From Pseudomonas khorasanensis (lineage in GTDB: Bacteria > Pseudomonadota > Gammaproteobacteria > Pseudomonadales > Pseudomonadaceae): a stretch of DNA of 64,000 nt. Below the pieces are notes generated by a model, which worked only from the letters and a program-made list of their open reading frames with translations, had not been told where the DNA came from and did no database searches. The stretch lies in assembly GCF_014268505.2 (NCBI RefSeq), contig NZ_JABWQP020000002.1:372001-436000 (forward strand). The letters are read 5' to 3'. The position numbers and the translations under genes are program-made. Each line of letters begins with the position of its first letter. Positions within the stretch are counted from its first letter, which is position 1. Shown here one piece after another: positions 1 to 9,634 of the stretch.

Positions 1-1260
1 TCCCTGTTCCCGCTCGCAATCCTGCCGCTCAGTGTTTCCGCTGCCGAATCCAAAGGTTCGGTGGAAGTCGTGCACTGGTGGACCTCCGGTGGCGAAAAAG
101 CCGCTGTCGATGTGCTCAAGGCTCAAGTTGAAAAAGACGGTTTCACCTGGAAAGACGGCGCTGTTGCCGGGGGTGGCGGTGCGACTGCCATGACCGTTCT
201 GAAAAGCCGTGCCGTCGCCGGCAACCCACCTGGCGTTGCCCAGATCAAAGGCCCGGACATCCAGGAATGGGCGTCGACCGGCCTGCTCGACACCGACGTG
301 CTGAAAGACGTCGCCAAGTCTGAAAAGTGGGACAGCCTGCTCGACAAGAAAGTCTCCGATACCGTGAAGTACGAAGGTGATTACGTGGCCGTGCCGGTGA
401 ACATTCACCGCGTCAACTGGCTGTGGATCAACCCGGAAGTCTTCAAGAAAGCCGGCATCGAAAAAGCCCCGACCACCCTCGATGAATTCTACGCAGCCGG
501 CGACAAGCTGAAAGCCGCAGGCTTCATTCCGCTCGCTCACGGCGGTCAGCCTTGGCAGGACAGCACCGTGTTCGAAGCCGTTGTGCTGTCGGTCATGGGC
601 GTTGATGGCTACAAGAAAGCCCTGGTCGATCTGGACAACAAAGCCCTGACCGGCCCGGAAATGGTCAAGGCCCTCACCGAACTGAAGAAAGTCGCGACCT
701 ACATGGACGCTGACGGCAAGGGTCAGGACTGGAACCTGGAGGCGGCCAAGGTCATCAACGGCAAGGCCGGCATGCAGATCATGGGTGACTGGGCCAAGTC
801 CGAATGGACCGCCGCCAAGAAAATCGCCGGCAAGGACTACCAGTGCGTAGCGTTCCCGGGCACCGACAAGGCGTTCACTTACAACATCGACTCCCTGGCC
901 GTGTTCAAGCAGAAAGACGCAGGCACTGCGGCGGGTCAGCAGGACATCGCCAAAGTCGTGCTGGGCGAGAACTTCCAGAAGGTCTTCAGCATCAACAAGG
1001 GCTCGATCCCGGTTCGCAACGACATGTTGAACAACATGGAAAAACTTGGTTTCGACTCCTGTGCACAGACCGCCGCCAAGGACTTCCTGGCAGACGCCAA
1101 GTCCGGTGGCCTGCAGCCGAGCATGGCGCACAACATGGCGACCACACTGGCCGTGCAGGGCGCGTTCTTTGATGTCGTGACCAACTACATCAACGACCCG
1201 AAAGCCGACCCGGCCGATGCCGCGAAGAAACTGGGCGCGGCAGTTCAGTCGGCTAAATAA
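1..1260 (+). CDS. gtsA: Glucose/mannose ABC transporter, periplasmic substrate-binding protein (5' end outside window)
   Basis: Family 1 extracellular sugar-binding protein that captures glucose in the periplasm for the GtsBCD importer. The reading frame is open from base 1 and starts with the end of a signal peptide (hydrophobic run, then SVSA-AES, a plausible signal peptidase I site), so the true start lies upstream and the GTG at 61 is internal. 419 residues are visible. The mature part opens with [12 protein letters not shown], typical of sugar-binding proteins. It heads the gts operon with two permeases and an ATPase following; the oprB porin and Entner-Doudoroff genes further on support glucose as substrate. 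Specificity is inferred from synteny; close relatives take other sugars. Confidence 0.93.
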   Translation, partial: SLFPLAILPLSVSAAESKGSVEVVHWWTSGGEKAAVDVLKAQVEKDGFTWKDGAVAGGGGATAMTVLKSRAVAGNPPGVAQIKGPDIQEWASTGLLDTDVLKDVAKSEKWDSLLDKKVSDTVKYEGDYVAVPVNIHRVNWLWINPEVFKKAGIEKAPTTLDEFYAAGDKLKAAGFIPLAHGGQPWQDSTVFEAVVLSVMGVDGYKKALVDLDNKALTGPEMVKALTELKKVATYMDADGKGQDWNLEAAKVINGKAGMQIMGDWAKSEWTAAKKIAGKDYQCVAFPGTDKAFTYNIDSLAVFKQKDAGTAAGQQDIAKVVLGENFQKVFSINKGSIPVRNDMLNNMEKLGFDSCAQTAAKDFLADAKSGGLQPSMAHNMATTLAVQGAFFDVVTNYINDPKADPADAAKKLGAAVQSAK

Positions 1261-1280
1261 CCAAAAGCAGGTTCGACCCA

Positions 1281-1368
1281 GTGGGAGCGAGCCTGCTCGC
1301 GAAGGCGTCGTGTCAGTTGCTACATCCGTCGACTGACGCAACATTTTCGCGTGCAGGCTCGCTCCCAA
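1281..1368. repeat. REP pair between gtsA and gtsB
   Basis: Two inverted copies of the GTGGGAGCGAGCCTGCTCGCG palindrome core (second copy slightly diverged, TCGCGTGCAGGCTCGCTCCC), 21 bases after the gtsA stop and before gtsB. As a folded RNA hairpin inside the operon message it could protect the upstream gtsA part from 3' decay, as REP does for malE in E. coli; that role is inference. Confidence 0.85.
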
Positions 1369-1405
1369 AAGGGAAGCCGTCTGTAATCTTAATGTGGATT
1401 TCCCC

Positions 1406-2314
1406 ATGAGTTCTGTTGCTGTTTTCAGCAAGGCCTCGCCGTTCGATGCATTGCAACGCTGGCTGCCAAAACTGGTGCTGGCGCCGAGCATGTTCATCGT
1501 GCTGGTGGGCTTCTATGGCTACATCCTGTGGACGTTCATTCTGTCGTTCACCACCTCGACCTTTCTGCCCAACTACAAATGGGCAGGTCTGGCGCAATAC
1601 GCACGGTTGTTCGACAACGATCGCTGGTGGGTCGCGAGCAAGAACCTCGCGGTGTTCGGCGGCATGTTCATCGGCATCACTTTGGTGATCGGCGTGCTGC
1701 TGGCGGTATTCCTCGACCAGCGCATCCGTCGCGAAGGCTTTATCCGCACCATTTACCTGTACCCGATGGCGCTCTCGATGATCGTCACCGGTACCGCCTG
1801 GAAATGGCTGCTCAACCCGGGCATGGGCCTGGACAAATTGCTGCGTGACTGGGGCTGGGAAGGCTTCCGTCTGGACTGGCTGATCGACCCCGATCGCGTT
1901 GTGTACTGCCTGGTGATCGCCGCTGTGTGGCAAGCCTCGGGCTTCATTATGGCGATGTTCCTCGCAGGCCTGCGGGGCGTTGATCAGTCGATCATTCGCG
2001 CCGCACAGATCGACGGCGCGAGCATGCCGCGCATTTACTGGAAAGTGGTGTTGCCAAGCCTGCGTCCGGTGTTCTTCAGTGCGGTGATGATCCTGGCGCA
2101 CATCGCGATCAAGAGCTTCGACCTGGTCGCGGCGATGACGGCGGGTGGTCCGGGTTATTCCTCCGATCTGCCTGCGATGTTCATGTATTCCTTCACCTTC
2201 AGTCGCGGCCAGATGGGCATGGGCTCGGCCAGTGCAATTCTGATGCTCGGGGCGATCCTCGCGATCATCGTGCCTTACCTGTATTCCGAGCTGAGGACCA
2301 AGCGCCATGACTAG
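1406..2314 (+). CDS. gtsB: Glucose/mannose ABC transporter permease
   Basis: Inner-membrane permease of the MalF type. About six hydrophobic segments are visible, beginning near residue 25 (LVLAPSMFIVLVGFYGYILW). The conserved EAA-type loop is present late in the protein (RAAQIDGASMPRIYWKVVLP), which contacts the ATPase GtsD. The ATG at 1406 (MSSVAVFSKASP, 302 aa) is preferred over the GTG at 1394; neither has a strong ribosome-binding site, so expression may depend on translation from upstream. It overlaps gtsC by 8 bases. It pairs with GtsC to form the membrane channel. Confidence 0.92.
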   Translation: MSSVAVFSKASPFDALQRWLPKLVLAPSMFIVLVGFYGYILWTFILSFTTSTFLPNYKWAGLAQYARLFDNDRWWVASKNLAVFGGMFIGITLVIGVLLAVFLDQRIRREGFIRTIYLYPMALSMIVTGTAWKWLLNPGMGLDKLLRDWGWEGFRLDWLIDPDRVVYCLVIAAVWQASGFIMAMFLAGLRGVDQSIIRAAQIDGASMPRIYWKVVLPSLRPVFFSAVMILAHIAIKSFDLVAAMTAGGPGYSSDLPAMFMYSFTFSRGQMGMGSASAILMLGAILAIIVPYLYSELRTKRHD

Positions 2315-3152
2315 TCTTGCTGCCAAACCCGCGATCAGCCTGAGTCGCATCGCGATCTACGCGGTGCTGATCTTCGCCGTGTTCCTTTATCTGGTGCCGC
2401 TGGTTGTCATGCTTCTGACCAGCTTCAAGACCCCGGAAGACATCAGCACCGGCAACCTGCTGAGCTGGCCGACCGTGGTCAGCGGCATCGGCTGGGTCAA
2501 GGCCTGGGCAACCGTTGACGGTTACTTCTGGAACTCGATCAAGATCACCGTACCGGCCGTGATCATCTCCACCGCTATCGGTGCGTTGAACGGTTACGTG
2601 CTGTCGATGTGGCGTTTTCGCGGTTCGCAGTTGTTCTTCGGCCTGCTGTTGTTCGGCTGCTTCCTGCCGTTCCAGACCGTGCTGCTGCCGGCCTCGTTCA
2701 CCCTCGGCAAAATGGGCCTGGCGAGCACCACCACCGGCCTGGTGTTTGTTCACGTGGTTTACGGCCTGGCGTTCACCACGCTGTTCTTCCGCAACTACTA
2801 CGTGAGCATTCCCGATGCGCTGGTCAAAGCCGCGCGCCTGGACGGCGCCGGCTTCTTCACCATCTTCCGCCGCATCATCCTGCCGATGTCGACGCCGATC
2901 ATCATGGTCTGCTTGATCTGGCAGTTCACCCAGATCTGGAACGACTTCCTTTTCGGTGTGGTGTTCTCCAGCGGTGATTCACAACCGATCACCGTGGCGC
3001 TGAACAACCTGGTCAACACCAGCACCGGCGCCAAGGAATACAACGTTGATATGGCAGCGGCGATGATCGCCGGGCTGCCGACCCTGCTGGTCTATGTGGT
3101 CGCAGGCAAGTATTTCGTGCGCGGGCTGACGGCCGGCGCGGTCAAGGGGTAA
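2307..3152 (+). CDS. gtsC: Glucose/mannose ABC transporter permease
   Basis: MalG-type inner-membrane permease of 281 aa, partner of GtsB. Hydrophobic helices start near residue 13 (IAIYAVLIFAVFLYLVPLVV). The EAA loop is seen as KAARLDGAGFFTIFRRIILP around residues 170-190. The start overlaps the end of gtsB and its stop lies two bases before gtsD, so the three genes are probably translationally coupled. Confidence 0.93.
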   Translation: MTSLAAKPAISLSRIAIYAVLIFAVFLYLVPLVVMLLTSFKTPEDISTGNLLSWPTVVSGIGWVKAWATVDGYFWNSIKITVPAVIISTAIGALNGYVLSMWRFRGSQLFFGLLLFGCFLPFQTVLLPASFTLGKMGLASTTTGLVFVHVVYGLAFTTLFFRNYYVSIPDALVKAARLDGAGFFTIFRRIILPMSTPIIMVCLIWQFTQIWNDFLFGVVFSSGDSQPITVALNNLVNTSTGAKEYNVDMAAAMIAGLPTLLVYVVAGKYFVRGLTAGAVKG

Positions 3153-3154
3153 TC

Positions 3155-4315
3155 ATGGCTACGCTCGAACTTCGCAACGTAAACAAGACCTACGGTGCCG
3201 GCCTGCCGGACACCCTGAAGAACATCGAACTGTCGATCAAGGACGGTGAGTTCCTGATCCTGGTCGGCCCTTCGGGCTGCGGCAAATCGACGTTGATGAA
3301 TTGCATCGCCGGCCTGGAAACCATCACCGGCGGCGCGATCATGATCGGCGATCAGGACGTCAGCGGCATGAGCCCCAAGGATCGCGACATCGCCATGGTG
3401 TTCCAGTCCTACGCGCTGTACCCGACCATGAGCGTGCGCCAAAACATCGAATTCGGCCTGAAGATCCGCAAGATGCCGCAGTCGGCGATCGACGAAGAAG
3501 TCGCCCGCGTGGCCAAGCTCTTGCAGATCGAACACCTGCTCAATCGCAAGCCGGGCCAGCTCTCTGGCGGTCAGCAACAGCGCGTGGCCATGGGCCGTGC
3601 ACTGGCGCGTCGCCCGAAGATCTACCTGTTCGACGAACCGCTGTCCAACCTCGACGCCAAGCTGCGCGTCGAGATGCGCACCGAAATGAAACTGATGCAC
3701 CAGCGCCTGAAGACCACCACCGTTTACGTCACCCACGACCAGATCGAAGCGATGACGCTGGGCGACAAAGTGGCGGTGATGAAAGACGGAATTATTCAGC
3801 AGTTCGGCACGCCTAAAGAGATCTACAACGACCCGGCCAATCTGTTCGTGGCGAGCTTCATCGGTTCGCCGCCGATGAACTTCATCCCTCTGCGTTTGCA
3901 GCGCAAGGACGGTCGCCTGCTGGCGCTGCTCGACAGCGGTCAGGCGCGCTGCGAATTGCCGATGAGCATGCAGGACGCCGGTCTCGAAGACCGCGAAGTG
4001 ATCCTCGGCTTGCGCCCTGAACAGATCGTGCTGGCGAACGGCGAGGGCAATGGTTTGCCGAGCATTCGTGCCGAAGTGCAGGTCACCGAGCCAACCGGCC
4101 CGGACACCCTGGTGTTCGTCAACCTGAACGACACCAAGGTCTGCTGCCGACTGGCGCCCGACGTGGCGCCGCAGGTGGGCGAGAGCCTGACACTGCAGTT
4201 CGATCCGTCGAAAGTGTTGTTGTTCGATGCCAATACCGGCGAGCGTCTGGGCGTTGCGGGCCAGGTGCAGAGCGAAACCCGGTCGGCGAATGTGGCGCAG
4301 TTCAAAGGCCGCTAA
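3155..4315 (+). CDS. gtsD: Glucose/mannose ABC transporter ATP-binding protein (MalK/UgpC type)
   Basis: Cytoplasmic ATPase of the sugar importer, 386 aa. Walker A is GPSGCGKST (residues 37-45), the signature is LSGGQQQR, Walker B is IYLFDEPLSNLD, and the H-loop is VTHDQ. A C-terminal TOBE-type regulatory domain follows from about residue 235 (GSPPMNFIPL, then LGLRPEQI). Length and domain order match the MsmK/UgpC group. It is the last gene of gtsABCD; a REP pair follows before oprB. Confidence 0.94.
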   Translation: MATLELRNVNKTYGAGLPDTLKNIELSIKDGEFLILVGPSGCGKSTLMNCIAGLETITGGAIMIGDQDVSGMSPKDRDIAMVFQSYALYPTMSVRQNIEFGLKIRKMPQSAIDEEVARVAKLLQIEHLLNRKPGQLSGGQQQRVAMGRALARRPKIYLFDEPLSNLDAKLRVEMRTEMKLMHQRLKTTTVYVTHDQIEAMTLGDKVAVMKDGIIQQFGTPKEIYNDPANLFVASFIGSPPMNFIPLRLQRKDGRLLALLDSGQARCELPMSMQDAGLEDREVILGLRPEQIVLANGEGNGLPSIRAEVQVTEPTGPDTLVFVNLNDTKVCCRLAPDVAPQVGESLTLQFDPSKVLLFDANTGERLGVAGQVQSETRSANVAQFKGR

Positions 4316-4340
4316 GAAGATCAATGCTGGAATGCATTCA

Positions 4341-4426
4341 TGTGGGAGCTGGCTTGCCAGCGATGCAGGCAACTCGGTCCGTCGTCGAATCGGGTCGATG
4401 CCATCGCTGGCAAGCCAGCTCCCACA
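4341..4426. repeat. REP pair, GGGAGCTGGCTTGCCAGCG family
   Basis: Two inverted copies of TGTGGGAGCTGGCTTGCCAGCG separated by about 40 bases, between gtsD and oprB. This is a different REP family from the GAGCCTGCTCGC type seen elsewhere; the same family recurs after acsA near 61.3 kb. It may end or protect the gts transcript. Confidence 0.85.
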
Positions 4427-4510
4427 GAAATTGGATTCCACAGGGGAGCACGCGGCGGATGGCCTGTTATTCGTCGCACTTTATGTAAACCGCGTTAGAT
4501 AAAAACAGTT

Positions 4511-4521
4511 AATAACAATAA
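4511..4521 (+). promoter_or_regulatory. Putative Hfq/Crc catabolite-repression motif before oprB
   Basis: AATAACAATAA fits the AANAANAA pattern bound by Hfq with Crc and lies 17 bases before the oprB start, next to the ribosome-binding region (GAGGATGTAGGG). In Pseudomonas such motifs mediate translational repression of sugar-uptake genes when preferred acids are present. The site is seen; its function is inferred. Confidence 0.6.
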
Positions 4522-4537
4522 AGACGAGGATGTAGGG

Positions 4538-5887
4538 ATGAAAAAGAAACACGTCAATGCCCGGTTGATCTGCCAGGTTTCTGCGGCAGCTGCACTGGTG
4601 CTGGCCGGTAATGCGATGGCGGCGGATGCCTTCAGCTCCGACTCCAAATGGATGACCGGCGACTGGGGCGGCGAGCGCACCAAGCTGATCGAGCAGGGTA
4701 TCGACATCAAAGCCGACTACGTTGGGGAAATGGGCGCCAACCTGCATGGCGGCTACGACGACGACAAGACCGGCCGCTACAGCGACCAGTTCGGCCTCGG
4801 TGTGGCCCTTGACCTGCAGAAACTGTGGGGCTGGGACAACACGCAAGCGAAGATCCAGCTGACCAACCGTAACGGCTACAACATCTCCAACGACCGCGTT
4901 GGCGATCCGCGTGCCGGCACCCTCAGCTCCTCGCAGGAAGTCTGGGGTCGTGGGCACATGGTGCGTCTGACCCAGTTGTGGATTCAGCACCAGTTCTTCG
5001 ATAACAAGCTCGATGTGAAGGCCGGTTATTTCGGCGAAGGCGAAGACTTCAATACCTTCCCGTGCGAGTTCCAGAACCTGGCGTTCTGCGGTTCGCAAGT
5101 GGGTAACTGGGCGACCAACATCTGGTACAACTGGCCCGTCAGCCAGGCCGCGATCCGTGTGAAGTACAACATCAACGACGAGCTCTATGCGCAGATCGGT
5201 GCGTACAACCAGAACCCGTCGCAGCTGGAACACGGCAACGGCTTCAAGCTCAGCGGCAGCGGCACCAAGGGTACCGTTTTGCCGGTTGAATTGGTCTGGT
5301 CGCCGAAGGTCAACAGCCTGCCGGGCGAATACCGCGTCGGTTACTACAAGAGCACGGCCGATGCCGACGACGTTCGCGAAGACGTCAACGGTTTCGATGC
5401 TGCAACCACCGGTGACGACTACAAGTCGCACAACAGCAAACACGGCTACTGGTTCGTTGCGCAGCAGCAACTCACTACCCACAACGGTGACGCGACGCGC
5501 GGTCTGAACATCGCCGCCAACGCCACGTTCCACGACAAGGACACCAACTTCATCGACAACTACCAGTCGGTGATGTTTGTCTACAAAGGCCCGTTCGATG
5601 CTCGTCCAAAAGACGACATCGGTATTGGCGCAGCGCGTATCCACGTCAACAAGGACGTGAAGCGCAACGCGGAACTGTTGAATGCCTCCAACGGTGTTTC
5701 CGATTACGAGAACGCCGCGTTCTCGCCGATTCGTGAAACCGAATACAACTACGAACTCAACTACGGCTTCCACGTCACCAACTGGCTGACCGTGCGTCCT
5801 AACCTGCAGTACATCACCCATCCGGGCGGTGTGGACGAAGTTGATAACGCTTTGGTCGCTGGCCTGAAAATTCAGTCTACGTTCTAA
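4538..5887 (+). CDS. oprB: Carbohydrate-selective outer-membrane porin OprB
   Basis: Outer-membrane beta-barrel porin that lets glucose and related sugars into the periplasm. 449 aa with a basic signal peptide (MKKKHVNARL, hydrophobic core, cleavage after NAMA at about residue 28). The mature protein has the family opening KWMTGDWGGERTKL and ends in an aromatic beta-strand (GLKIQSTF, terminal Phe) used for outer-membrane assembly. It follows gtsABCD, and a strong terminator ends it. The A-rich leader suggests Hfq/Crc control. Confidence 0.95.
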   Translation: MKKKHVNARLICQVSAAAALVLAGNAMAADAFSSDSKWMTGDWGGERTKLIEQGIDIKADYVGEMGANLHGGYDDDKTGRYSDQFGLGVALDLQKLWGWDNTQAKIQLTNRNGYNISNDRVGDPRAGTLSSSQEVWGRGHMVRLTQLWIQHQFFDNKLDVKAGYFGEGEDFNTFPCEFQNLAFCGSQVGNWATNIWYNWPVSQAAIRVKYNINDELYAQIGAYNQNPSQLEHGNGFKLSGSGTKGTVLPVELVWSPKVNSLPGEYRVGYYKSTADADDVREDVNGFDAATTGDDYKSHNSKHGYWFVAQQQLTTHNGDATRGLNIAANATFHDKDTNFIDNYQSVMFVYKGPFDARPKDDIGIGAARIHVNKDVKRNAELLNASNGVSDYENAAFSPIRETEYNYELNYGFHVTNWLTVRPNLQYITHPGGVDEVDNALVAGLKIQSTF

Positions 5888-5925
5888 CGCGTCTGCGATA
5901 AGCTCCTCTCTATGTGCGCATATTT

Positions 5926-5955
5926 GCGGACAGCCAAGGCTGTCCGCTTTTTTTT
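5926..5955 (+). terminator. Rho-independent terminator after oprB
   Basis: Perfect stem GCGGACAGCC / GGCTGTCCGC with a two-base loop followed by eight T residues. Confidence 0.93.
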
Positions 5956-6019
5956 GCGATGTGAGTCTCTGCAAGTGATGCTGTTGAGTATCCCCCCATG
6001 ATTTTCAGGACCGTGGCCA

Positions 6020-6874
6020 ATGCCTGAGCATCCGCTGCAACGCTTCTTCAAGTCCCTGCGCGAGCGACCGGTATTCGCCTGGGAGCGCTATCAGATGCGC
6101 GATGTGTTGGTGATCGATCATCCGCTGTGTCAGGCGGTGTTCAGTCGTCAGGGCGCGCAGTTGCTGCACTTTCAACCGCGTGGGCAGAAGCCGTGGTTGT
6201 GGTGCGCGGCGAAGTGGCCGCACGTCGGTGCAATCCGCGGTGGTGTGCCGGTGTGCTGGCCGTGGTATGGCCGCCATCCGAGCGAAAACGCATGGCCGTC
6301 CCACGGTTGGGCGCGATTGCTCGACTGGAAGTTGCTCGACAGCAGCAGCGCCGAGGATGGCGTGCGCCTGCATTGGCAATTGCAGTTGTGCGACTGGCAG
6401 GTTGATCTGCACGCGCATCTGGGCGAACGCATGGAATTACGCCTGAGCACCGAGCATCAGGACGACATGCCATGCCAACTGAGCCAGGCTTTGCACGCTT
6501 ACTGGCGTATTGGCGATGTCGGCGAGATAGCGCTGTCTGGCCTCGAAGGCGCCCAGGGTTATGACCAGTTGAACCGCCAGGCTTGCCAGCAGGAAGGCGA
6601 ATTGCGCGTGGAGGGCGGGTGCCAGCGGGTGTTTCAGCATGACGGTGAATTGCAGCTCAAGGATCACGCCTGGCAGCGTGAGTTGTGCATCGATACCGGT
6701 GACAATGGCGACACGGTGGTATGGCACCCGGGCGCGCGACCGCTACTGGGGGTGAGTTGGGACGAGATTTGCGAGTTCGTCTGTGTGGAAGCGGCGGCGG
6801 GCGGCACGGACAGCCTGCATCTGGCGCCGGGAGAGAAGGCGCATTTGAGCTTGCAGGCGTGGGCGGCGGCTTGA
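6020..6874 (+). CDS. D-hexose-6-phosphate mutarotase (YeaD-type aldose epimerase)
   Basis: 284 aa, galactose-mutarotase-like fold, predicted to interconvert the alpha and beta anomers of glucose-6-phosphate. Visible family motifs are IRGGVPVCWPWYGRHP (about residues 73-88) and PSHGWAR, which carry substrate-contacting residues, and LLGVSWDEICEFVCVEAA near the C-terminus. It sits between oprB and hexR/zwf, so it probably supplies the beta anomer used by Zwf. Its own terminator separates it from oprB. Function is from family motifs plus context. Confidence 0.87.
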   Translation: MPEHPLQRFFKSLRERPVFAWERYQMRDVLVIDHPLCQAVFSRQGAQLLHFQPRGQKPWLWCAAKWPHVGAIRGGVPVCWPWYGRHPSENAWPSHGWARLLDWKLLDSSSAEDGVRLHWQLQLCDWQVDLHAHLGERMELRLSTEHQDDMPCQLSQALHAYWRIGDVGEIALSGLEGAQGYDQLNRQACQQEGELRVEGGCQRVFQHDGELQLKDHAWQRELCIDTGDNGDTVVWHPGARPLLGVSWDEICEFVCVEAAAGGTDSLHLAPGEKAHLSLQAWAAA

Positions 6875-6894
6875 GTGTGTCATTAAAACCGCTG

Positions 6895-7070
6895 CCCTCA
6901 CCCTAGCCCTCTCCCGGAAGGAGAGGGGACTGATTGGGGGATGCTGAAGAATTCCGCCGACGTGAAAGTACAGTATTGAATCCATAATCGACTCGATCTC
7001 TCAGGTCGATGCATGGCACAAGACACCGCGGTCGGCCCCCTCTCCCTCTGGGAGAGGGCTGGGGTGAGGG
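6895..7070. repeat. Inverted CCCTCACCCTAGCCCTCTCCC repeat pair
   Basis: Left arm at 6895-6929 (CCCTCACCCTAGCCCTCTCC...) and right arm at 7035-7070 (...GAGAGGGCTGGGGTGAGGG) are near-perfect inverted repeats, each with its own small hairpin, in the convergent gap between the mutarotase gene and hexR. The same element occurs at 13949-14110. A third REP-like family of this genome; it may serve as a bidirectional transcript end. Confidence 0.8.
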
Positions 7071-7080
7071 CTTTTGATCT

Positions 7081-7950
7081 TTAATTGAACTCATCGCCCA
7101 CCGGATACCGGCTGGCATTCAAGCTCTCTTTGATCTTGCGCAGATGCGGCTGGAAATCCACCCCGCGACGCAACGTCATCCCGGTCGCCAGCACATCCAG
7201 CACGGTCAATTGAATGATCCGCGAGGTCATCGGCATATAGATGTCGGTGTCTTCGGGCAGCGGGATGTTCAGGCTCAAGGTACTGGCCTTGGCCAGCGGC
7301 GAGTTCTCTGCCGTCAGGCCCAACACCGAAGCACCGTTCTCGCGAGCAATGCGCGCCACTTCCACCAGTTCGCGGGTGCGTCCAGTGTAGGAAATGATCA
7401 CGAACAACTCGCCGGTATGCGCCACCGAAGCAATCATCCGCTGCATCAGCACATCGGCATGCGCGGTGACCGCCAGGTTGAAACGGAAGAATTTGTGCTG
7501 CGCATCCAGCGCCACCGGTGCCGAAGCGCCGAGGCCGAAAAAGTGGATCTGCCGCGCCTGAATCAACAGGTCGACGGCGCGGCTGATCAGGTTCGGATCA
7601 AGCGCCTGGCAAGCGCTGTCCAGCGAGGCGATGGCGCTGCCGAAAATCTTCTGCGTGTAGGCCTCGGGATTATCATCGGCCTCGACCGCGCGACTGACGT
7701 ACGCCGCGCCACTGGCCAGACTTTGTGCCAGCTGCAACTTGAGTTCGGGATAGCCGCTGACACCAAACGAGCGGCAGAAGCGGTTGACCGTCGGTTCGCT
7801 AACCGACGCGGCCTGGGCGAGGGCGGCGATGCTGAAGCGGGTGGCCTGCTGCGGGTTGAGCAGGATCACCTCGGCGACTTTGCGTTCGGCCTTGTTCAGG
7901 TCTTCAAGGCGACTCTGGATCTGTTCCAGTAAATTTCGCACGCGATCCAT
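7081..7950 (-). CDS. hexR: HexR, RpiR/MurR-family repressor of hexose catabolism
   Basis: 289 aa cytoplasmic regulator with an N-terminal helix-turn-helix (about residues 1-77, with [25 protein letters not shown]) and a SIS sugar-phosphate domain (about 125-260, [20 protein letters not shown]). In Pseudomonas HexR represses zwf-pgl-eda, edd-glk and gap-1 and is released by the Entner-Doudoroff intermediate KDPG. It is divergent from zwf with a 217-base intergenic region holding a HexR-like operator. Confidence 0.95.
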   Translation of the reverse strand: MDRVRNLLEQIQSRLEDLNKAERKVAEVILLNPQQATRFSIAALAQAASVSEPTVNRFCRSFGVSGYPELKLQLAQSLASGAAYVSRAVEADDNPEAYTQKIFGSAIASLDSACQALDPNLISRAVDLLIQARQIHFFGLGASAPVALDAQHKFFRFNLAVTAHADVLMQRMIASVAHTGELFVIISYTGRTRELVEVARIARENGASVLGLTAENSPLAKASTLSLNIPLPEDTDIYMPMTSRIIQLTVLDVLATGMTLRRGVDFQPHLRKIKESLNASRYPVGDEFN

Positions 7951-8086
7951 ATGGAATTCCTAATTCACCTGCGCAAGGGTGCGCCGGGCTATGCAAATTG
8001 GGCCTTTGATATGGCCCATGACGGTGGCCTATCCTACTGATGGCTCCGACCGACCACCACTCGGAATCTGTATTTTGCGAAAATGT

Positions 8087-8102
8087 TGTGGTTATTACTA
8101 CA
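8087..8102. promoter_or_regulatory. Probable HexR operator in the hexR-zwf intergenic region
   Basis: TGTGGTTATTACTACA is a nearly perfect 16-base palindrome of the TGT(A/G)GTNNNNAC(T)ACA type expected for HexR, 66 bases before the zwf ATG. A weaker half-site (TTGTAGCTTAACTTGA) lies at about 8136-8151. The position fits repression of zwf and possibly autoregulation of hexR. Confidence 0.72.
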
Positions 8103-8154
8103 TTTTCCCTTGAGTGATACCTTGAAAAAAGGTATTTGTAGCTTAACTTGATAA

Positions 8155-8162
8155 AAGAACAA
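8155..8162 (+). promoter_or_regulatory. Possible Hfq/Crc motif at the zwf start
   Basis: AAGAACAA fits AANAANAA and lies six bases before the zwf ATG, where no clear Shine-Dalgarno sequence is present. Occupancy by Hfq/Crc could block initiation; inferred only from the motif. Confidence 0.4.
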
Positions 8163-8167
8163 ACATC

Positions 8168-9634
8168 ATGCCTTCCATTACGGTTGAACCGTGCACCTTT
8201 GCCTTGTTCGGCGCGCTTGGCGATCTGGCCCTGCGCAAGCTGTTTCCTGCCCTTTATCACCTTGATGGTGCCGATCTGTTGCACGAGGACACGCGTATCA
8301 TCGCGCTGGCCCGTGAACCCGGCAGCGAGCAGCAGCACATGGCGTTCATCGCCGCCGAATTGCGACGTTATGTCGGCAAAGAGTTGAGCGAAACCGTGGC
8401 CGAGCGCTTTCTGGCGCGCCTGACGTATCTGCACGTCGATTTCCTCAAGGCCGACGACTACGTCGCGCTGGCGGAACTGGCCGGCAACAGCCAACGCATG
8501 ATTGCCTACTTCGCCACGCCGGCCTCGGTATATGGCGCGATTTGCGAGAATCTGGCGAACGTCGGATTGGCCGAAAATACCCGCGTGGTGCTGGAAAAAC
8601 CGATCGGCTCCGATCTGGAATCGTCGCGCAAGGTCAACGACGCCGTGGCGCAGTTCTTCCCGGAGAACCGCACCTACCGCATCGATCACTACCTGGGCAA
8701 AGAAACCGTCCAGAACCTGATTGCCCTGCGTTTCGCCAACAGCCTGTTCGAAACCCAGTGGAACCAGAATTACATCTCCCACGTGGAAATCACCGTGGCC
8801 GAGAAAGTCGGCATCGAAGGCCGTTGGGGTTACTTCGACAAGGCCGGCCAACTGCGCGACATGATCCAGAATCACCTGCTGCAGCTGCTTTGCCTGATCG
8901 CCATGGACCCGCCGGCAGACCTGTCCGCCGACAGCATCCGTGATGAAAAGGTAAAAGTGCTCAAGGCCCTGGCGCCGATCAGCCCGGAAGGCCTGACCAC
9001 CCAGGTGGTACGCGGCCAGTACATTGCCGGTCACAGCGAAGGCAAAGCCGTCCCGGGTTACCTCGAAGAACCGAATTCAAACACCCAGAGCGACACCGAA
9101 ACCTTCGTCGCCCTGCGCGCCGACATCCGCAACTGGCGCTGGGCTGGCGTGCCGTTCTATCTGCGAACCGGCAAGCGCATGCCGCAGAAGCTGTCGCAGA
9201 TCGTCATCCACTTCAAGGAACCGTCGCACTACATCTTCGCCCCGGAGCAGCGTTTGCAGATCAGCAACAAACTGATCATCCGCTTGCAGCCGGACGAAGG
9301 CATTTCCTTGCGCGTGATGACCAAGGAGCAGGGCCTGGACAAAGGCATGCAACTGCGCAGCGGGCCGCTGCAACTGAATTTCTCCGACACCTGGCGTAGC
9401 GCGCGGATCCCCGACGCCTACGAGCGGCTGTTGCTGGAAGTGATGAACGGCAATCAGAACCTGTTTGTCCGTAAAGATGAAATCGAAGCCGCGTGGAAGT
9501 GGTGTGACCAACTGATCGCCGGGTGGAAAAAATCCGGTGACGCGCCCAAGCCTTATGCGGCCGGGTCGTGGGGGCCAATGAGCTCCATTGCACTGATCAC
9601 GCGGGACGGGAGGTCGTGGTATGGCGATATCTGA
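8168..9634 (+). CDS. zwf: Glucose-6-phosphate 1-dehydrogenase
   Basis: 488 aa enzyme oxidising glucose-6-phosphate to 6-phosphogluconolactone with reduction of NAD(P)+, the entry to the Entner-Doudoroff route. The N-terminal dinucleotide motif [15 protein letters not shown] (about residues 16-30) and the active-site motif RIDHYLGKE (about 175-183, catalytic His region) are intact. It is the first gene of zwf-pgl-eda; the end of zwf overlaps the pgl start by 14 bases. Controlled from the HexR site upstream and possibly by Hfq/Crc. Confidence 0.97.
   Translation: MPSITVEPCTFALFGALGDLALRKLFPALYHLDGADLLHEDTRIIALAREPGSEQQHMAFIAAELRRYVGKELSETVAERFLARLTYLHVDFLKADDYVALAELAGNSQRMIAYFATPASVYGAICENLANVGLAENTRVVLEKPIGSDLESSRKVNDAVAQFFPENRTYRIDHYLGKETVQNLIALRFANSLFETQWNQNYISHVEITVAEKVGIEGRWGYFDKAGQLRDMIQNHLLQLLCLIAMDPPADLSADSIRDEKVKVLKALAPISPEGLTTQVVRGQYIAGHSEGKAVPGYLEEPNSNTQSDTETFVALRADIRNWRWAGVPFYLRTGKRMPQKLSQIVIHFKEPSHYIFAPEQRLQISNKLIIRLQPDEGISLRVMTKEQGLDKGMQLRSGPLQLNFSDTWRSARIPDAYERLLLEVMNGNQNLFVRKDEIEAAWKWCDQLIAGWKKSGDAPKPYAAGSWGPMSSIALITRDGRSWYGDI

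Noticed and set aside
4481..5974. 497-codon minus-strand ORF opposite oprB
   Set aside because: Shadow of the porin gene; no start signal and unlikely composition.
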